A DNA stretch of 64,000 bases from Streptomyces sp. CB02959 (GCF_002803155.1 NZ_NNBP01000016.1:62001-126000); one strand, 5' to 3'. Positions 1-8,226 are shown, numbered from the stretch's first letter. Notes: generated by a model not told the origin, from the letters alone. Program-made: numbers and translations.

Positions 1-17
1 TGAAGGCAAGGGGGTGA
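1..17 (+). CDS. 3' end of upstream tail gene (partial)
   Basis: The frame that ends in TGA at 15-17 reads Lys-Ala-Arg-Gly-stop and lies two bases before the next start, as expected for tightly packed tail genes. The position before a distal tail protein suggests the tape measure or its neighbour, but only four codons are visible, so this is context only. Confidence 0.4.
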
Positions 18-18
18 C

Positions 19-915
19 GTGCCACAACTACTGAATGCAGCGGGGGACCAGGTCACCCAAGACGGGCAGATCGAGTTCGCGGGTCTGCTCATGGGAGAGA
101 CCACGGAGTACGTGGGCGAGCAACTGACCGGATGGGACGACCTCCCCGACGTGGAGTCGGCCACCGTGCTCCGCCCCACCCAACACGGGGGCTGGCCCGG
201 CCATCTCCTGGCCGGCACCCGCACCCTTCAGTTCGACTTCATGGTTCTGCCGGACAGCATGGAGCGTTACCCCACGCTCCTGGCCGACCTCCGCCGGGCG
301 ACCGCTCCGACCCAGCGGGAGCAGGACCTGGTAGTTCAACTCGCCGGAGCCCGGCGGCTGATGCGGGGACGGGTGACCCGGCGGGCCCTGCCGGCGGACC
401 GCCGATACACCCGAGGGGAGCCGTACGGGTCGGTGGTGTGGGAGTGCTCCGACCCCCGCCGGTACGAACTGCAGGAGAACCGCATCACCTGCGGGCTACC
501 GGCCCCGGAACCCGGCCTGGACTGGACGGACGGCCTGGACCACCCCCTGGAGTGGGGCATCACCGGGTCCACCGGCACCCTCGCGGCGCCCAACCTCGGC
601 GAGGCCCCGACACATCCGGTCGTGGAGTTCCGGGGCCCCGTGGTCCGTCCCTCGCTCCTCCAGCTCCACACCGGTTGGCGCCTGGAGTACGACATCACCC
701 TCACGGAGTCCGACGTCCTGCGTATCGACTGCGACGAGGGGACCGCCGTCCTCAACGGCACCGCGTCACGGCTCTACACCGTGACCGCGTCCAGCGTGCC
801 GGAGCAGACGTTCACGTTCGACCCCGGGGTTTCCGTCCTGGCCTTCCGGGCCGCGCCCGGTTTCTACGACCCCTTGGCGTCCGTCACCGTGCGGTGGCGG
901 TCCGCTTTCTGGTGA
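19..915 (+). CDS. Phage distal tail protein (Dit-like)
   Basis: 298 aa, GTG start two bases after the preceding stop. The N-terminal half (about residues 35-150) has the layout of siphovirus distal tail proteins: a beta-rich part followed by a 'RRYTRGEPYGSVVWECSDP' type stretch and a 'DPRRYEL' motif. The C-terminal half looks like a beta-sandwich (residues about 190-295). Dit proteins form the hub joining tail tube to tip. It is the first gene of a same-strand tail tip module with overlapping starts and stops. Family assignment rests on motif style and order; the exact group is not certain. Confidence 0.75.
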   Translation: MPQLLNAAGDQVTQDGQIEFAGLLMGETTEYVGEQLTGWDDLPDVESATVLRPTQHGGWPGHLLAGTRTLQFDFMVLPDSMERYPTLLADLRRATAPTQREQDLVVQLAGARRLMRGRVTRRALPADRRYTRGEPYGSVVWECSDPRRYELQENRITCGLPAPEPGLDWTDGLDHPLEWGITGSTGTLAAPNLGEAPTHPVVEFRGPVVRPSLLQLHTGWRLEYDITLTESDVLRIDCDEGTAVLNGTASRLYTVTASSVPEQTFTFDPGVSVLAFRAAPGFYDPLASVTVRWRSAFW

Positions 916-923
916 AAGGCAAC

Positions 924-1985
924 ATGACTGTACGTAGTGGTTGGCTGGTCAACCGGGACTCCCCGGGCGGCGGACAGACCCGGGCGGACACCCGACTGGT
1001 CCCCCTCGGCACCTGGACCCCGCAGGCCGAACTCACCTCGCGCGGCGGCGTCGTCCCCGGCGGAACTCCGTTCGCGTTGACTGCGGCCGGCGCGATGCAA
1101 TGCACGATCGGCACGGGCCGGGCCCTGATCAGCGGTAGTTCCGTACAGGGGGCGTATCCGGTGGCGGTCACGGAGCCGGAGACGCTGACGATCGCGGACG
1201 GAGACGCGCAGTATCCGCGGAAGGACAGCGTCCTCCTGCGGGTCGACGACTCCGCCTACGACGGGTCGGACCAGTCCACGGCCGCCCTGGTCGTCGCGCA
1301 GGGCACCCCGTCCGCCACGCCGGAGGCTCCCGCGGCCTCCGGCACGGCAGAGAAGCTGTACGAGATCACGGTGCCCGCTGGCACTTCAGCCGGTACGGGC
1401 GGGATCGACTGGGCCACCGCCGTCTCCGACCGTCGCCGGACCACCGTGTCCCTGGGCGGCATCCAGGCCGGTGGCTGGAGCCTGAACTACGGCGGCGCGT
1501 ACCCCGGCCAGTACCGGGACAACAGCCGTGGCCTGGAACGCTGGGACGGCGAGAGCTGGCGCAGTGTGGCGGAGCGCCATTACGTGGCCGTCCGCAAGAC
1601 CGACGCCTACAACCTGGCGGCGAACCGCTACACCCCCGTTCGCTGGAGCGGCGTCGATGCGTGTACCGACGCATCGATGTGGACGCCGACGAACCCCACG
1701 CGCCTCGTGGCCCCTGTCGGGGGGCTCTACACCGTGTACGCCCAGCAGACGTGGCCCGGTGGTGCCGAACAGGCACGCGTAACCGTCACCAAGAACGCCG
1801 GCGTCGGGGAATGGCACATGTCGTTCATCGCCCGGTCCAACGGTGGGCAAGGGCACGCCACCGCCCTCCCCGTCGTGCTCCAGGCCGGCGACTTCATCGA
1901 GGTGAACGTCTACTCAGCGACTGCCCTGGACAGCGTCCCCGGGCGGTACAGCTACGCCGCGCTGCGGTGGCAGGGCCCAGCATGA
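924..1985 (+). CDS. Phage minor tail / baseplate protein with C1q-like end
   Basis: 353 aa from the ATG at 924, eight bases after the previous stop; the frame stays open further upstream but that part overlaps the Dit gene and is not coding. Residues 1-170 resemble actinophage baseplate proteins, with a 'DAQYPRKDSVLLRVDD' motif. Residues about 215-353 are beta-rich with 'VGGLYTVYAQQTW' and 'AGDFIEVNVYS' motifs and end in 'SYAALRWQGP', the pattern of C1q-like jelly-roll heads used for receptor binding. Its stop overlaps the next ATG (ATGA). Receptor binding is inferred from the fold pattern and position. Confidence 0.7.
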   Translation: MTVRSGWLVNRDSPGGGQTRADTRLVPLGTWTPQAELTSRGGVVPGGTPFALTAAGAMQCTIGTGRALISGSSVQGAYPVAVTEPETLTIADGDAQYPRKDSVLLRVDDSAYDGSDQSTAALVVAQGTPSATPEAPAASGTAEKLYEITVPAGTSAGTGGIDWATAVSDRRRTTVSLGGIQAGGWSLNYGGAYPGQYRDNSRGLERWDGESWRSVAERHYVAVRKTDAYNLAANRYTPVRWSGVDACTDASMWTPTNPTRLVAPVGGLYTVYAQQTWPGGAEQARVTVTKNAGVGEWHMSFIARSNGGQGHATALPVVLQAGDFIEVNVYSATALDSVPGRYSYAALRWQGPA

Positions 1986-3097
1986 CCAGCGCCCTCCACC
2001 CGGCCGGCTACCGGTTCCTGTTCACGGACTTGCGCACGGACCAGCTCCTGGACGTGCTCTCCGTCCAACAGGCCGCCTTCGACGACTACATCGGCCGCAC
2101 CGGATCGCTACGCGGGACCCTCGCGGTGCCGGATGCTGCGACGGCTGCCCGAATCAAGGCGGCCGTGGTGCCCGGCCGGACGGCGCTGTGGGTGGAGCGG
2201 GGCCGTGACCTGTGGTGGGGCGGCATCGTCTGGACGGCCACGCCCGCCGTAGACGAGCGCGGCTCGGCAACGGTCGCCCTCCAAGCGGCCACCTTTGACT
2301 CCTACTGGGACCGCCGCGAAATCCGGGACACCCTGGAGGCCCGCCAGATGGACCAGCTCGACATCGCCCGGGAGCTGGCGGCCTACGCCGCGAACAAGGC
2401 CGGCGGGGACATCGGCATCCGCATCGACTACACCGGCACGTCCGGTGTTCTTCGGGACCGGACGTACTCCCGGTACGACGCGACCCCGGTACGGGAGGCC
2501 CTGGACCGGCTGGCGGCCGTCGACGGTGGCTTTGAGTGGCGCGTCCAGGTCTACCGGGAGGCGGAGACCGGCGAGCGCGTGAAGCGACTTCAGCTCGGTT
2601 ACCCGAAGATCCGGTCTGGTGCGGTGCCGGTGATGCTGACGTACCCCGGCAACGTCCTGGCCTACTCCTGGCCGCAGGACGCCACCGGCATGGCCAACAC
2701 CTGGCAGAGCCGAGGCGCGACCGACAACCAGAACCAGGCCGAACAGTCGAACCCCCTGCTGTCCACGGAGTGGTCCTACCCCGAGAAGCTGAAGGAGGGG
2801 TGGTCCCGCCTGGACGGGCACAGCGACTACACCACCGTGGAGCGGCTGACCACGTTGAACGAGCACGCAAAGGCCGACCTGGCCCGCGCCAAGGAGCCGG
2901 TGGTGATCCCGTCGATTCGGGTTCGTCTGGACGGCGAAGTGACGCCCGCGCTCATCGGCGCAACCGTCCGGCTCCGCATCCGCGACACCTGGTTCTCCGA
3001 CGGCCTGGACGCCACGTTCCGTGTCGTCGGGCTGAGCGTTACCCCTGACCAGCGTGGCCAACAAGAGTCCGCGGAGCTGTATTTGGAGGCGGCCTAG
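1982..3097 (+). CDS. Phage tail protein, ReqiPepy6 Gp37-like
   Basis: 371 aa. The ATG at 1982 overlaps the previous stop by 4 nt and the gene ends by sharing a base with the next GTG, so the genes are probably translationally coupled. The N-terminus 'YRFLFTDLRTDQLLDVL' followed by beta-rich sequence and a later 'DRTYSRYDATPVREALDRL' helix fit the Gp37-like tail tip family of actinobacterial siphoviruses, distantly related to Gp27/44-type hub proteins. It probably forms part of the tail tip hub. The family name is inferred; the tail role is supported by order. Confidence 0.7.
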   Translation: MTSALHPAGYRFLFTDLRTDQLLDVLSVQQAAFDDYIGRTGSLRGTLAVPDAATAARIKAAVVPGRTALWVERGRDLWWGGIVWTATPAVDERGSATVALQAATFDSYWDRREIRDTLEARQMDQLDIARELAAYAANKAGGDIGIRIDYTGTSGVLRDRTYSRYDATPVREALDRLAAVDGGFEWRVQVYREAETGERVKRLQLGYPKIRSGAVPVMLTYPGNVLAYSWPQDATGMANTWQSRGATDNQNQAEQSNPLLSTEWSYPEKLKEGWSRLDGHSDYTTVERLTTLNEHAKADLARAKEPVVIPSIRVRLDGEVTPALIGATVRLRIRDTWFSDGLDATFRVVGLSVTPDQRGQQESAELYLEAA

Positions 3098-3798
3098 TGG
3101 CGATCATTCCTCAGGATCTGACCGACCGCATCCGGCGCCTGGAGGCGGAGCTGCGGATGCTGACCACGGCCGCGAACCGGCGGCCGGCCATGAACCAGGT
3201 TCTCCACGGTGACGTGAAGATCGGGGAGGGCGGCAGCCTCTCCGTTCGGCAGCCCGGCGGCAAGGAAACGTTCCGTGTCGGGGAAGTCGGCCCCATCGCG
3301 GGTGAACACGCCCTGGTTGTCCGGCGCCGCGATGGCAGTGAGGCTCTGTCGGTGTGGAACGGCACCACCGCGGAAGGGCAGGCCCAGGCCGTCCGCATCA
3401 AGGACGCCCAGGGAAATGAACTTCTCTCGGAGGACGTGGTGGGTGGCGGCCTGGCCCGCCCGCATCTGCCCGTCGTGATGAGCCCGGCCCAGGCAGTCAA
3501 CTGGCCTTCCACCAAGGCCACAGACTGGACGGATCTCCAAATTGCCTGGCCTGAGGTCCAGCACCCGCGGATGGAGGTTTTCGCGCAGGCGTTGGCCAAC
3601 GGGGCCGGCGGGGATATCCGCATCACCGTGGACGGCCAGACCGTGGCCTCCGGCTCCGCCGGCAAACCCATCCAGGCAACGTTCAAGATCCCTGGCTACC
3701 AGTTCGGCGCGCACCCGGAAATCAAGCTCCAGGCCCGCGCCAAAGCCAACTCGATCGTGTGGGCCTGTGTCCAGCGGCTGTACGGCGTCGCGGCCTGA
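3097..3798 (+). CDS. Phage minor tail protein, unknown fold
   Basis: 233 aa, GTG start at 3097 directly after the preceding TAG. A short N-terminal coiled-coil ('DRIRRLEAELRML') is followed by beta-rich sequence with repeated short strands ('GSLSVRQPGGKETFRVGE') and a C-terminal domain ending 'CVQRLYGVAA'. A trimerising coiled coil plus beta fibre is typical of small tail fibres or spikes. No specific family is recognised. It sits between the tail hub gene and the endolysin, which fits a structural tail-tip product. Confidence 0.6.
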   Translation: MAIIPQDLTDRIRRLEAELRMLTTAANRRPAMNQVLHGDVKIGEGGSLSVRQPGGKETFRVGEVGPIAGEHALVVRRRDGSEALSVWNGTTAEGQAQAVRIKDAQGNELLSEDVVGGGLARPHLPVVMSPAQAVNWPSTKATDWTDLQIAWPEVQHPRMEVFAQALANGAGGDIRITVDGQTVASGSAGKPIQATFKIPGYQFGAHPEIKLQARAKANSIVWACVQRLYGVAA

Positions 3799-3871
3799 CC
3801 CACTCACGACCACATGGCCCCGCCAGGCACTACCGGTGGGGCCGTTCCATGCACGACAGAAGGAGGGCGGC

Positions 3872-4903
3872 TTGGCGAAGGCCGCAGACGTGATCCGCAT
3901 AGCGCGCGGAGAGATCGGCTACCGCGAGGGATACAGCGGGGGCCACTGGAACAACCACCAGCGTTACAGCCCGGCCGTGCCGGGCCTGGAGTGGTCCCAG
4001 AACCAGGCGTGGTGCGCCACGTTCGTCTCCTGGTGCGCCCGGCAGGCCGGCGCGGCGTCGTTGTTCCCGGTGACCGCGTCGGTGTGGACGGCGTACCAGT
4101 GGTTCCGCTCCCAGGGCCGATACTCCGCGTACCCCGCCATCGGCGCCCAGGTGATCTACGGCCGGTCGGCAAACTCGCACACCGGCATCGTGGTGGCGTA
4201 CGACGCGGACACGATCACCACCGTTGAGGGCAACACGAACACGAGCGGCAGCGCGGAAGGAGACGGCGTCTACCTCAAGCGCCGCAACCGTCGAGACGCC
4301 TACGTCCACGGCTACGGCCTGCCGCAGTACGCCGAGGGCGTGACCACCGCGGACCCGGCCCTGAAGGACAAGCGCGGGTTCACTTACAAGGCGGCGGCCT
4401 CCGGGCCGGCCACGTCCGGCTCGCACACCGGATCGTCGAAGGGCAAGACGGTGGTGGTGAAGGCCGGCCAGACCCTGGGCAAGATCGCCGCATCCGCCGG
4501 TGTCTCCCTGGCCGCGCTCCTGGCCGTCAATCCCCAGGTGAAGAATCCTGACGTGATCCACCCCGGCGACAAGGTCACCGTGCCGGAGAAGGGCGCCAAG
4601 CCTCCTGCCAAGGTCAAGCCGGTGGTGTCCCTGGCCCGCATCCGCGCGGCGGCCGTCCGCGACCCGGACCGGGGCCAGGGCGGCACCACCTACCCCGCCG
4701 ACGTGCGCCCCGTGGAGTCGGCACTGAGGGCAGAGGGCCTGTTGGACGCCCGCTGGTGCGACGGCTCGTTCGGGTCCATGACCCGCATCGCGTACGCGAA
4801 CTGGCAGAAGCGGGCCCGCGTCGGCGGCCCCCCGGACGGCATCCCCGGTATTGCCTCGCTGCGACTGCTGGGCGCGAAGCACGGGTTCACCGTGAAGGGG
4901 TAG
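3872..4903 (+). CDS. Endolysin: CHAP amidase/peptidase, LysM, peptidoglycan-binding
   Basis: 343 aa from a TTG start chosen because an AAGGAGG ribosome site lies 5 nt upstream and the open frame further upstream overlaps the previous gene. Residues 1-145 form a CHAP-type domain: catalytic Cys in 'QAWCATFVSWCARQAG' and His in 'SHTGIVVAYD'. Residues about 195-240 are a LysM module ('VKAGQTLGKIAASAGVSL' to 'NPDVIHPGDKVTVP'). The C-terminal 75 residues look like a peptidoglycan-binding helical bundle. It cleaves the cell wall at the end of the lytic cycle. No signal peptide is visible, so release should depend on the neighbouring holin-like proteins. Confidence 0.9.
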   Translation: MAKAADVIRIARGEIGYREGYSGGHWNNHQRYSPAVPGLEWSQNQAWCATFVSWCARQAGAASLFPVTASVWTAYQWFRSQGRYSAYPAIGAQVIYGRSANSHTGIVVAYDADTITTVEGNTNTSGSAEGDGVYLKRRNRRDAYVHGYGLPQYAEGVTTADPALKDKRGFTYKAAASGPATSGSHTGSSKGKTVVVKAGQTLGKIAASAGVSLAALLAVNPQVKNPDVIHPGDKVTVPEKGAKPPAKVKPVVSLARIRAAAVRDPDRGQGGTTYPADVRPVESALRAEGLLDARWCDGSFGSMTRIAYANWQKRARVGGPPDGIPGIASLRLLGAKHGFTVKG

Positions 4904-4905
4904 AG

Positions 4906-5487
4906 GTGAGCGACCGCGACGAGCTGGGCGCCGTGATGATCGGAGCCCGTGAGATCTACGACGAGCTGGTGGCGCTGCGCGGCGACGTGCGGAGCCTGAC
5001 CCAGACCCACGAAGCGGTCACCCAGACCCTGGCGGACCATGAGAGCCGGCTGCGGGGCCTGGAGCGGTGGCGTTACGCCCTGCCCCTGGCAGCAGTCACC
5101 TCCCTGGGCACGCTGATCGCGGCCCTGGTCAAGGCGACCGGAACGCCCCCCAGTGCATCCGGGCACACACCCGCCCCTTGTCCTGGAGGACTCATGCCCC
5201 ACCCCCACATCGCTCTCGTCGGCAAGGCCCGGTCTGGGAAGGACACCGTGGCCCAGCTCCTGGTCCGCCACGCCGGTTTCACCCGGCTGACGTTCGCCGA
5301 CGAACTGAAAGCGGCCCTTGTACGCCTGAACCCGCTGGTCGTCTCGTGCTGTCGCTACGAGGAGCACCGGCTGGAGGACGCCCTGGAGAACCACGGTGGG
5401 TGGGAGGGCGCCAAGGCCCTGGGGGAGGTCCGGCGGCTCCTTCAGGAGTACGGCCAGGCCGTCCGCGACCGCGACCCGGATTTCTGA
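4906..5487 (+). CDS. Coiled-coil membrane protein (holin-like) fused in frame to dNMP kinase N-half
   Basis: GTG at 4906, two bases after the endolysin stop. Residues 1-65 are charged and helical ('LTQTHEAVTQTLADHESRL'), followed by one membrane segment ('YALPLAAVTSLGTLIAALV', about residues 59-79). This resembles small XhlA-type lysis helpers. There is no stop after the membrane segment, so the frame runs through a Pro-rich linker into the P-loop kinase start (codon 97, ATG 5194) and halts at TGA 5485-5487. The natural gene probably ended near 5150-5190. A weaker copy of the early-promoter-like element (5140-5158) lies in the linker, suggesting a mutated 3' end. Confidence 0.6.
   Translation: MSDRDELGAVMIGAREIYDELVALRGDVRSLTQTHEAVTQTLADHESRLRGLERWRYALPLAAVTSLGTLIAALVKATGTPPSASGHTPAPCPGGLMPHPHIALVGKARSGKDTVAQLLVRHAGFTRLTFADELKAALVRLNPLVVSCCRYEEHRLEDALENHGGWEGAKALGEVRRLLQEYGQAVRDRDPDF
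5140..5158 (+). promoter_or_regulatory. Weaker copy of 19-nt phage early element
   Basis: The right part CCCCAGTGCAT matches the strong copies exactly; the left part keeps only some bases of GTCACGG. It lies 35 nt before the kinase ATG at 5194, the same placement as the strong copies before early genes. It may be a decayed phage promoter. Confidence 0.45.
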
Positions 5488-5768
5488 GTCAGGCCGGTCC
5501 TGGCCCAGGTCCGCCACGGCAGCGAATGGCACATGCCATGCGTCGTGGCGGACGCCCGCTACGCCAACGAGCTGGACGCCCTCCGCGCGGAGGGCTCCGT
5601 GGTCGTCCGGGTGGAGCGGCCGGGCACCGGCCTGGACGGTGACGCCGGAACGCACCCCTCAGAACTGGAGCTGGACGGCGTCACGCCGGACCACGTGCTC
5701 CACAACACCGGGACGCTGGCCGAACTCCGCGACAGCGTCCGCGCATTGTTCGACAAGTTGGGAGAGAC
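5194..5768 (+). pseudogene. Deoxynucleoside monophosphate kinase, broken by in-frame TGA
   Basis: ATG at 5194 has a strong GGAGG 4 nt upstream. The product begins with a Walker A motif ('LVGKARSGKDTVAQ') of phage dNMP kinases, which phosphorylate dNMPs for phage DNA synthesis. The frame stops at TGA 5485-5487 after 'RDRDPDF', then continues in the same frame with 'VRPVLAQVRHG' and the conserved C-terminal part ('VVADARYANELDAL', 'HVLHNTGTLAELRD'). Families of this type have Trp after 'DPDF', so a single TGG to TGA change explains the break. The open frame runs on to 5886, overlapping the next gene by 118 nt, so the original stop may also be lost. Confidence 0.8.
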
Positions 5769-6020
5769 ATGTTCGACCTCATCCGCCAGACCCTCCGGGA
5801 CAACCCGGTCCGGGTACGGACCGCCCTGGGCGCGCTCCTGGTCCTGGTGGGCCACTACATCCCCGCCGTGGCGGACGTGGCGGTGAATGACCAGGCCGTG
5901 GACGCGATCACGTTCCTTGTCCTCCTGTTCCTGGGAGAGGGCGCGTCCCGGAAGGTGGCGGCCAAGTACAACCCGGCGACGCTGCCGGAGGAGTCGTTGG
6001 GTGACGGAACCGGCCACTAG
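5769..6020 (+). CDS. Holin-like small membrane protein
   Basis: 83 aa, ATG at 5769 with GGGAGA a few bases upstream. Two hydrophobic segments are visible: residues about 20-40 ('LGALLVLVGHYIPAVADVA') and 45-62 ('AITFLVLLFLGEGA'), followed by a basic stretch. The size, two membrane segments and position shortly after the endolysin fit a phage holin or a structurally similar small tail-adjacent membrane protein. No finer family can be named. Confidence 0.65.
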   Translation: MFDLIRQTLRDNPVRVRTALGALLVLVGHYIPAVADVAVNDQAVDAITFLVLLFLGEGASRKVAAKYNPATLPEESLGDGTGH

Positions 6021-6535
6021 GCCGCTTGGCTCGGATCACTTTGCGGACCAGCGGAGGATGCCCGCGACGTGGACTCCGGACGGGCAGAGCGTCGTGGTCT
6101 ATTCGAAGGGCCTAGCGATGCCGCACCACTGCATCGGGGGGATGGTGAGGCGCGGTACATGCCACCGCCGGGGTGCCTCGGCGATGACGAATGCCCTCCG
6201 CGCGCACCCTCAAGTCTGTTGGCGCATGTCAGCGCCGTATTCGCAGAAGTTCGCCTGGGTTCAGGCCTGTTATGGGAACGCCTGAGACCGCAGCGCGTAC
6301 CGTCATGGACGTCGACACACCGAGCCGAATGAGACGGAAACTGAGACAGCGCTATGGGGGCTCGACCGGAGGGTGATTTGGACTCCAGATGAAGCGCCGA
6401 GGTGACCCAAATGAGTGCTCTGTGGTGTGCGCTGTTACAGCGATCTATTGCGGTGGAACTGCTTCGATGGCGACGGTGAAAATGTCGCCTAGTCGAGCAG
6501 GCGCATGCACCCGATTGTAACCTCTGGAGGGCGAG
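6021..6535. other. 515-nt stretch without a convincing gene
   Basis: All open frames here are short, lack ribosome sites and show no codon bias. GC content falls steadily from about 6300 onward, marking the left edge of a low-GC insertion that carries the next two genes. The end of this stretch holds TCTGGAGGG, the ribosome site of the gene at 6536. An integrase might be expected near here in some phages but no recombinase motif is visible. Confidence 0.5.
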
Positions 6536-6847
6536 ATGGCGTCCATTACTCTTCAGGACTCTGAAGAGCTATTCGTGAGTCCCGGGGAGCCCCGGGCATT
6601 CGGTTTCCCCGTTCCTCAAGGAGCGCGAGGTTTTCCACTTTTCTCGCAGGCATTCCCGAGCAGGCCACTCGGAGGCAAGCAGTCCCTGTGGACAGTCGCT
6701 CACGGGATTGAAACACGCGGTAGCACGGGAGGCGAATTTCCCGGTCACAGTTTCTTCGGGCACTGGGTGACAGTTCAAGTGGCTGACCCTCAGATCGTTA
6801 CGCCCTTCACAATTTCGACGATGGTCGTTACCCCCTCTGGAGCTTAA
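6536..6847 (+). CDS. Low-GC hypothetical protein A
   Basis: 103 aa, ATG with GGAGGG 5 nt upstream. Predicted mostly beta: short strands, two Gly/Pro-rich turns, 'SFFGHWVTVQVADPQIVTP' near the end. Codon use is unlike the neighbouring phage genes (many A/T third positions), so it looks recently acquired. It is followed without a gap by a second gene of the same base composition. Not recognised. Confidence 0.65.
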   Translation: MASITLQDSEELFVSPGEPRAFGFPVPQGARGFPLFSQAFPSRPLGGKQSLWTVAHGIETRGSTGGEFPGHSFFGHWVTVQVADPQIVTPFTISTMVVTPSGA

Positions 6848-7072
6848 ATGGCGAAAATGAAGGTCGTTGTCGATAATTACGGCATCATTAAGGCTGCCGC
6901 AAGGATCAACCCAGAAAACGAATACTCGCCAGTCGAAATTGAAGTCAAGAGTGGTGAGTCTCTCCATGAGGTTGATGTGCCAGAAGAGGTGCAGTCTGGA
7001 GGACTCGGCATCCTTGCCGACTTCAAGCTGGCCCTCGGCGGTGAACCGAAGTTGGTGAAGCAAACCGTATAG
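6848..7072 (+). CDS. Low-GC hypothetical protein B
   Basis: 74 aa; the ATG at 6848 immediately follows the preceding TAA, implying coupled translation. The protein is acidic with alternating charged and hydrophobic residues ('ENEYSPVEIEVKSGE'), no membrane segment and no known motif. Base composition and spacing tie it to the preceding gene as a two-gene cassette, probably a moron inserted between lysis and early genes. Confidence 0.65.
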   Translation: MAKMKVVVDNYGIIKAAARINPENEYSPVEIEVKSGESLHEVDVPEEVQSGGLGILADFKLALGGEPKLVKQTV

Positions 7073-7216
7073 CGGACAGGAGGCGCCTTATGCCTCCCGT
7101 GACCTGCGATCGAGGTCAGGGGCCTTCGCCTTGCTGAGTGTCCGATGGCACCAAGGCGGTTGCTGCTGACGCGCGGACGACGGGCCGCGCGTCGCCGCGA
7201 TGCGCCCGCTCACGCT

Positions 7217-7247
7217 GGGGCCCCGTTCCCTCATGGAGCGGGGCCCC
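7217..7247 (+). terminator. Hairpin terminator
   Basis: GGGGCCCCGTTCC pairs with GGAGCGGGGCCCC (one G-T pair) around a 5-nt loop. There is no clear U run, as often seen in actinophage terminators. It separates the low-GC cassette from the early region. Confidence 0.75.
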
Positions 7248-7351
7248 TTCCGCATGTCTGGGGTCGAAAAGCCGCCTTGGTGCCCTTCCTTCCCTGATGC
7301 GGTCCAGAGAAAGGAGGAGCGCAGGGCTGTTTTTGGGCCCCGAAGGGGGCT

Positions 7352-7370
7352 GTCACGGGCCCCAGTGGAT
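7352..7370 (+). promoter_or_regulatory. 19-nt phage early element, copy A
   Basis: GTCACGGGCCCCAGTGGAT. Identical to the consensus GTCACGGNCCCCAGTGSAT and placed 58 nt before the GTG of the nuclease gene at 7429. Proposed phage-specific promoter. Confidence 0.7.
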
Positions 7371-7428
7371 TCCGCCGTAAGCAACTGAGCGCGGCCCCTT
7401 GGTGGGCCCGTGAGCGAGCGGAGAGACC

Positions 7429-8226
7429 GTGGCAGCACTCAACACCATTCAGCGGTCCGGAAGCCGGTTCTACGTCGATCCTGAGACGGGCGCCAAGGCG
7501 CCGGGTGTGACCTCCGTCCTGTCCATGCTTCCGAAGGGCTTCCTTGAGTTCTGGGCCGCCAAGGAGGTGGCCACGGCAGCCGTGGACAATATCGGCCCGC
7601 TAGTCGGCCTGGCTATGAACGACCGCTCCGGCGCCATCGACTACCTCAAGGGTGCGCCCCGCCGAGTTACCCGGCAGGCGGCCGACATCGGCTCGGACGC
7701 ACACGACGTATTCGAGCGTCTGGCCCGCGGCGAGGCAGTGACCCGCGTCCACCCGGCCCTCCGGAGCTACGCCGACCACTTCCGTGCATTCCTGGACGAG
7801 GTCCAGCCGGAGTTCCTGTTCCTGGAAGATGCGGTGTGGAGCGACCCGCACAACTATGCCGGGTCGTTCGACGCCATCGCGCGCATTGGCGGGGAGACGG
7901 TGGTCCTGGACTGGAAGACGACCCGCTCCGGTGTTCATGAGGAGGTGGCGTTGCAGCTCGCCGCGTACGCGAACGCGGACCGCATCGTGAAGGCGGACAC
8001 TGGGGAGTCCGTCCCCGTTCCGGAGATCGACGCGGCGGCCGTTCTCCACGTTCGGCCGGAGGGCTGGAAGTTGGTGCCCGTGCGGCACACGCCGGAGCTG
8101 TTCCAGACGTTCCTTCACCTGCGGGCGGTGTTCGACTGGGAGCGGGAGGGCAAGCGCGGCGTGGTCGGCCGGCCGGTGGTCTCCGGCGGGGAAGCGGAGA
8201 CGGGAACCCAGCGGCGCGCGGCGTAG
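7429..8226 (+). CDS. PD-(D/E)XK nuclease (RecB/Cas4-like), early gene
   Basis: 265 aa, GTG start at 7429 with a GGAGAG ribosome site. Residues 140-185 carry the nuclease core: 'GSFDAIARIGGETVVLDWKTT' supplies the Asp and D-x-K residues, and 'QLAAYA' is the following helix motif typical of RecB-family PD-(D/E)XK enzymes. An upstream 'GSDAHDVFERLARGE' helix fits the same fold. Phages use such proteins as exonucleases in recombination or DNA processing. It is the first gene of the early operon, just behind element copy A and ahead of the gp3-like gene. Confidence 0.85.
   Translation: MAALNTIQRSGSRFYVDPETGAKAPGVTSVLSMLPKGFLEFWAAKEVATAAVDNIGPLVGLAMNDRSGAIDYLKGAPRRVTRQAADIGSDAHDVFERLARGEAVTRVHPALRSYADHFRAFLDEVQPEFLFLEDAVWSDPHNYAGSFDAIARIGGETVVLDWKTTRSGVHEEVALQLAAYANADRIVKADTGESVPVPEIDAAAVLHVRPEGWKLVPVRHTPELFQTFLHLRAVFDWEREGKRGVVGRPVVSGGEAETGTQRRAA

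Noticed and set aside
132..923. Long upstream extension of the frame of the gene starting at 924
   Set aside because: It fully overlaps the Dit-like gene, is Pro/Arg/Gly-rich as expected for an off-frame reading of high-GC DNA, and has no ribosome site.
5485..5487. TGA in the kinase read as selenocysteine
   Set aside because: The position is a Trp in the family, not Cys, and no SECIS-like element or selenocysteine gene context is visible.
5887..6285. Short frames after the holin-like gene as a possible integrase fragment
   Set aside because: No serine or tyrosine recombinase motif, no ribosome site and no codon bias.
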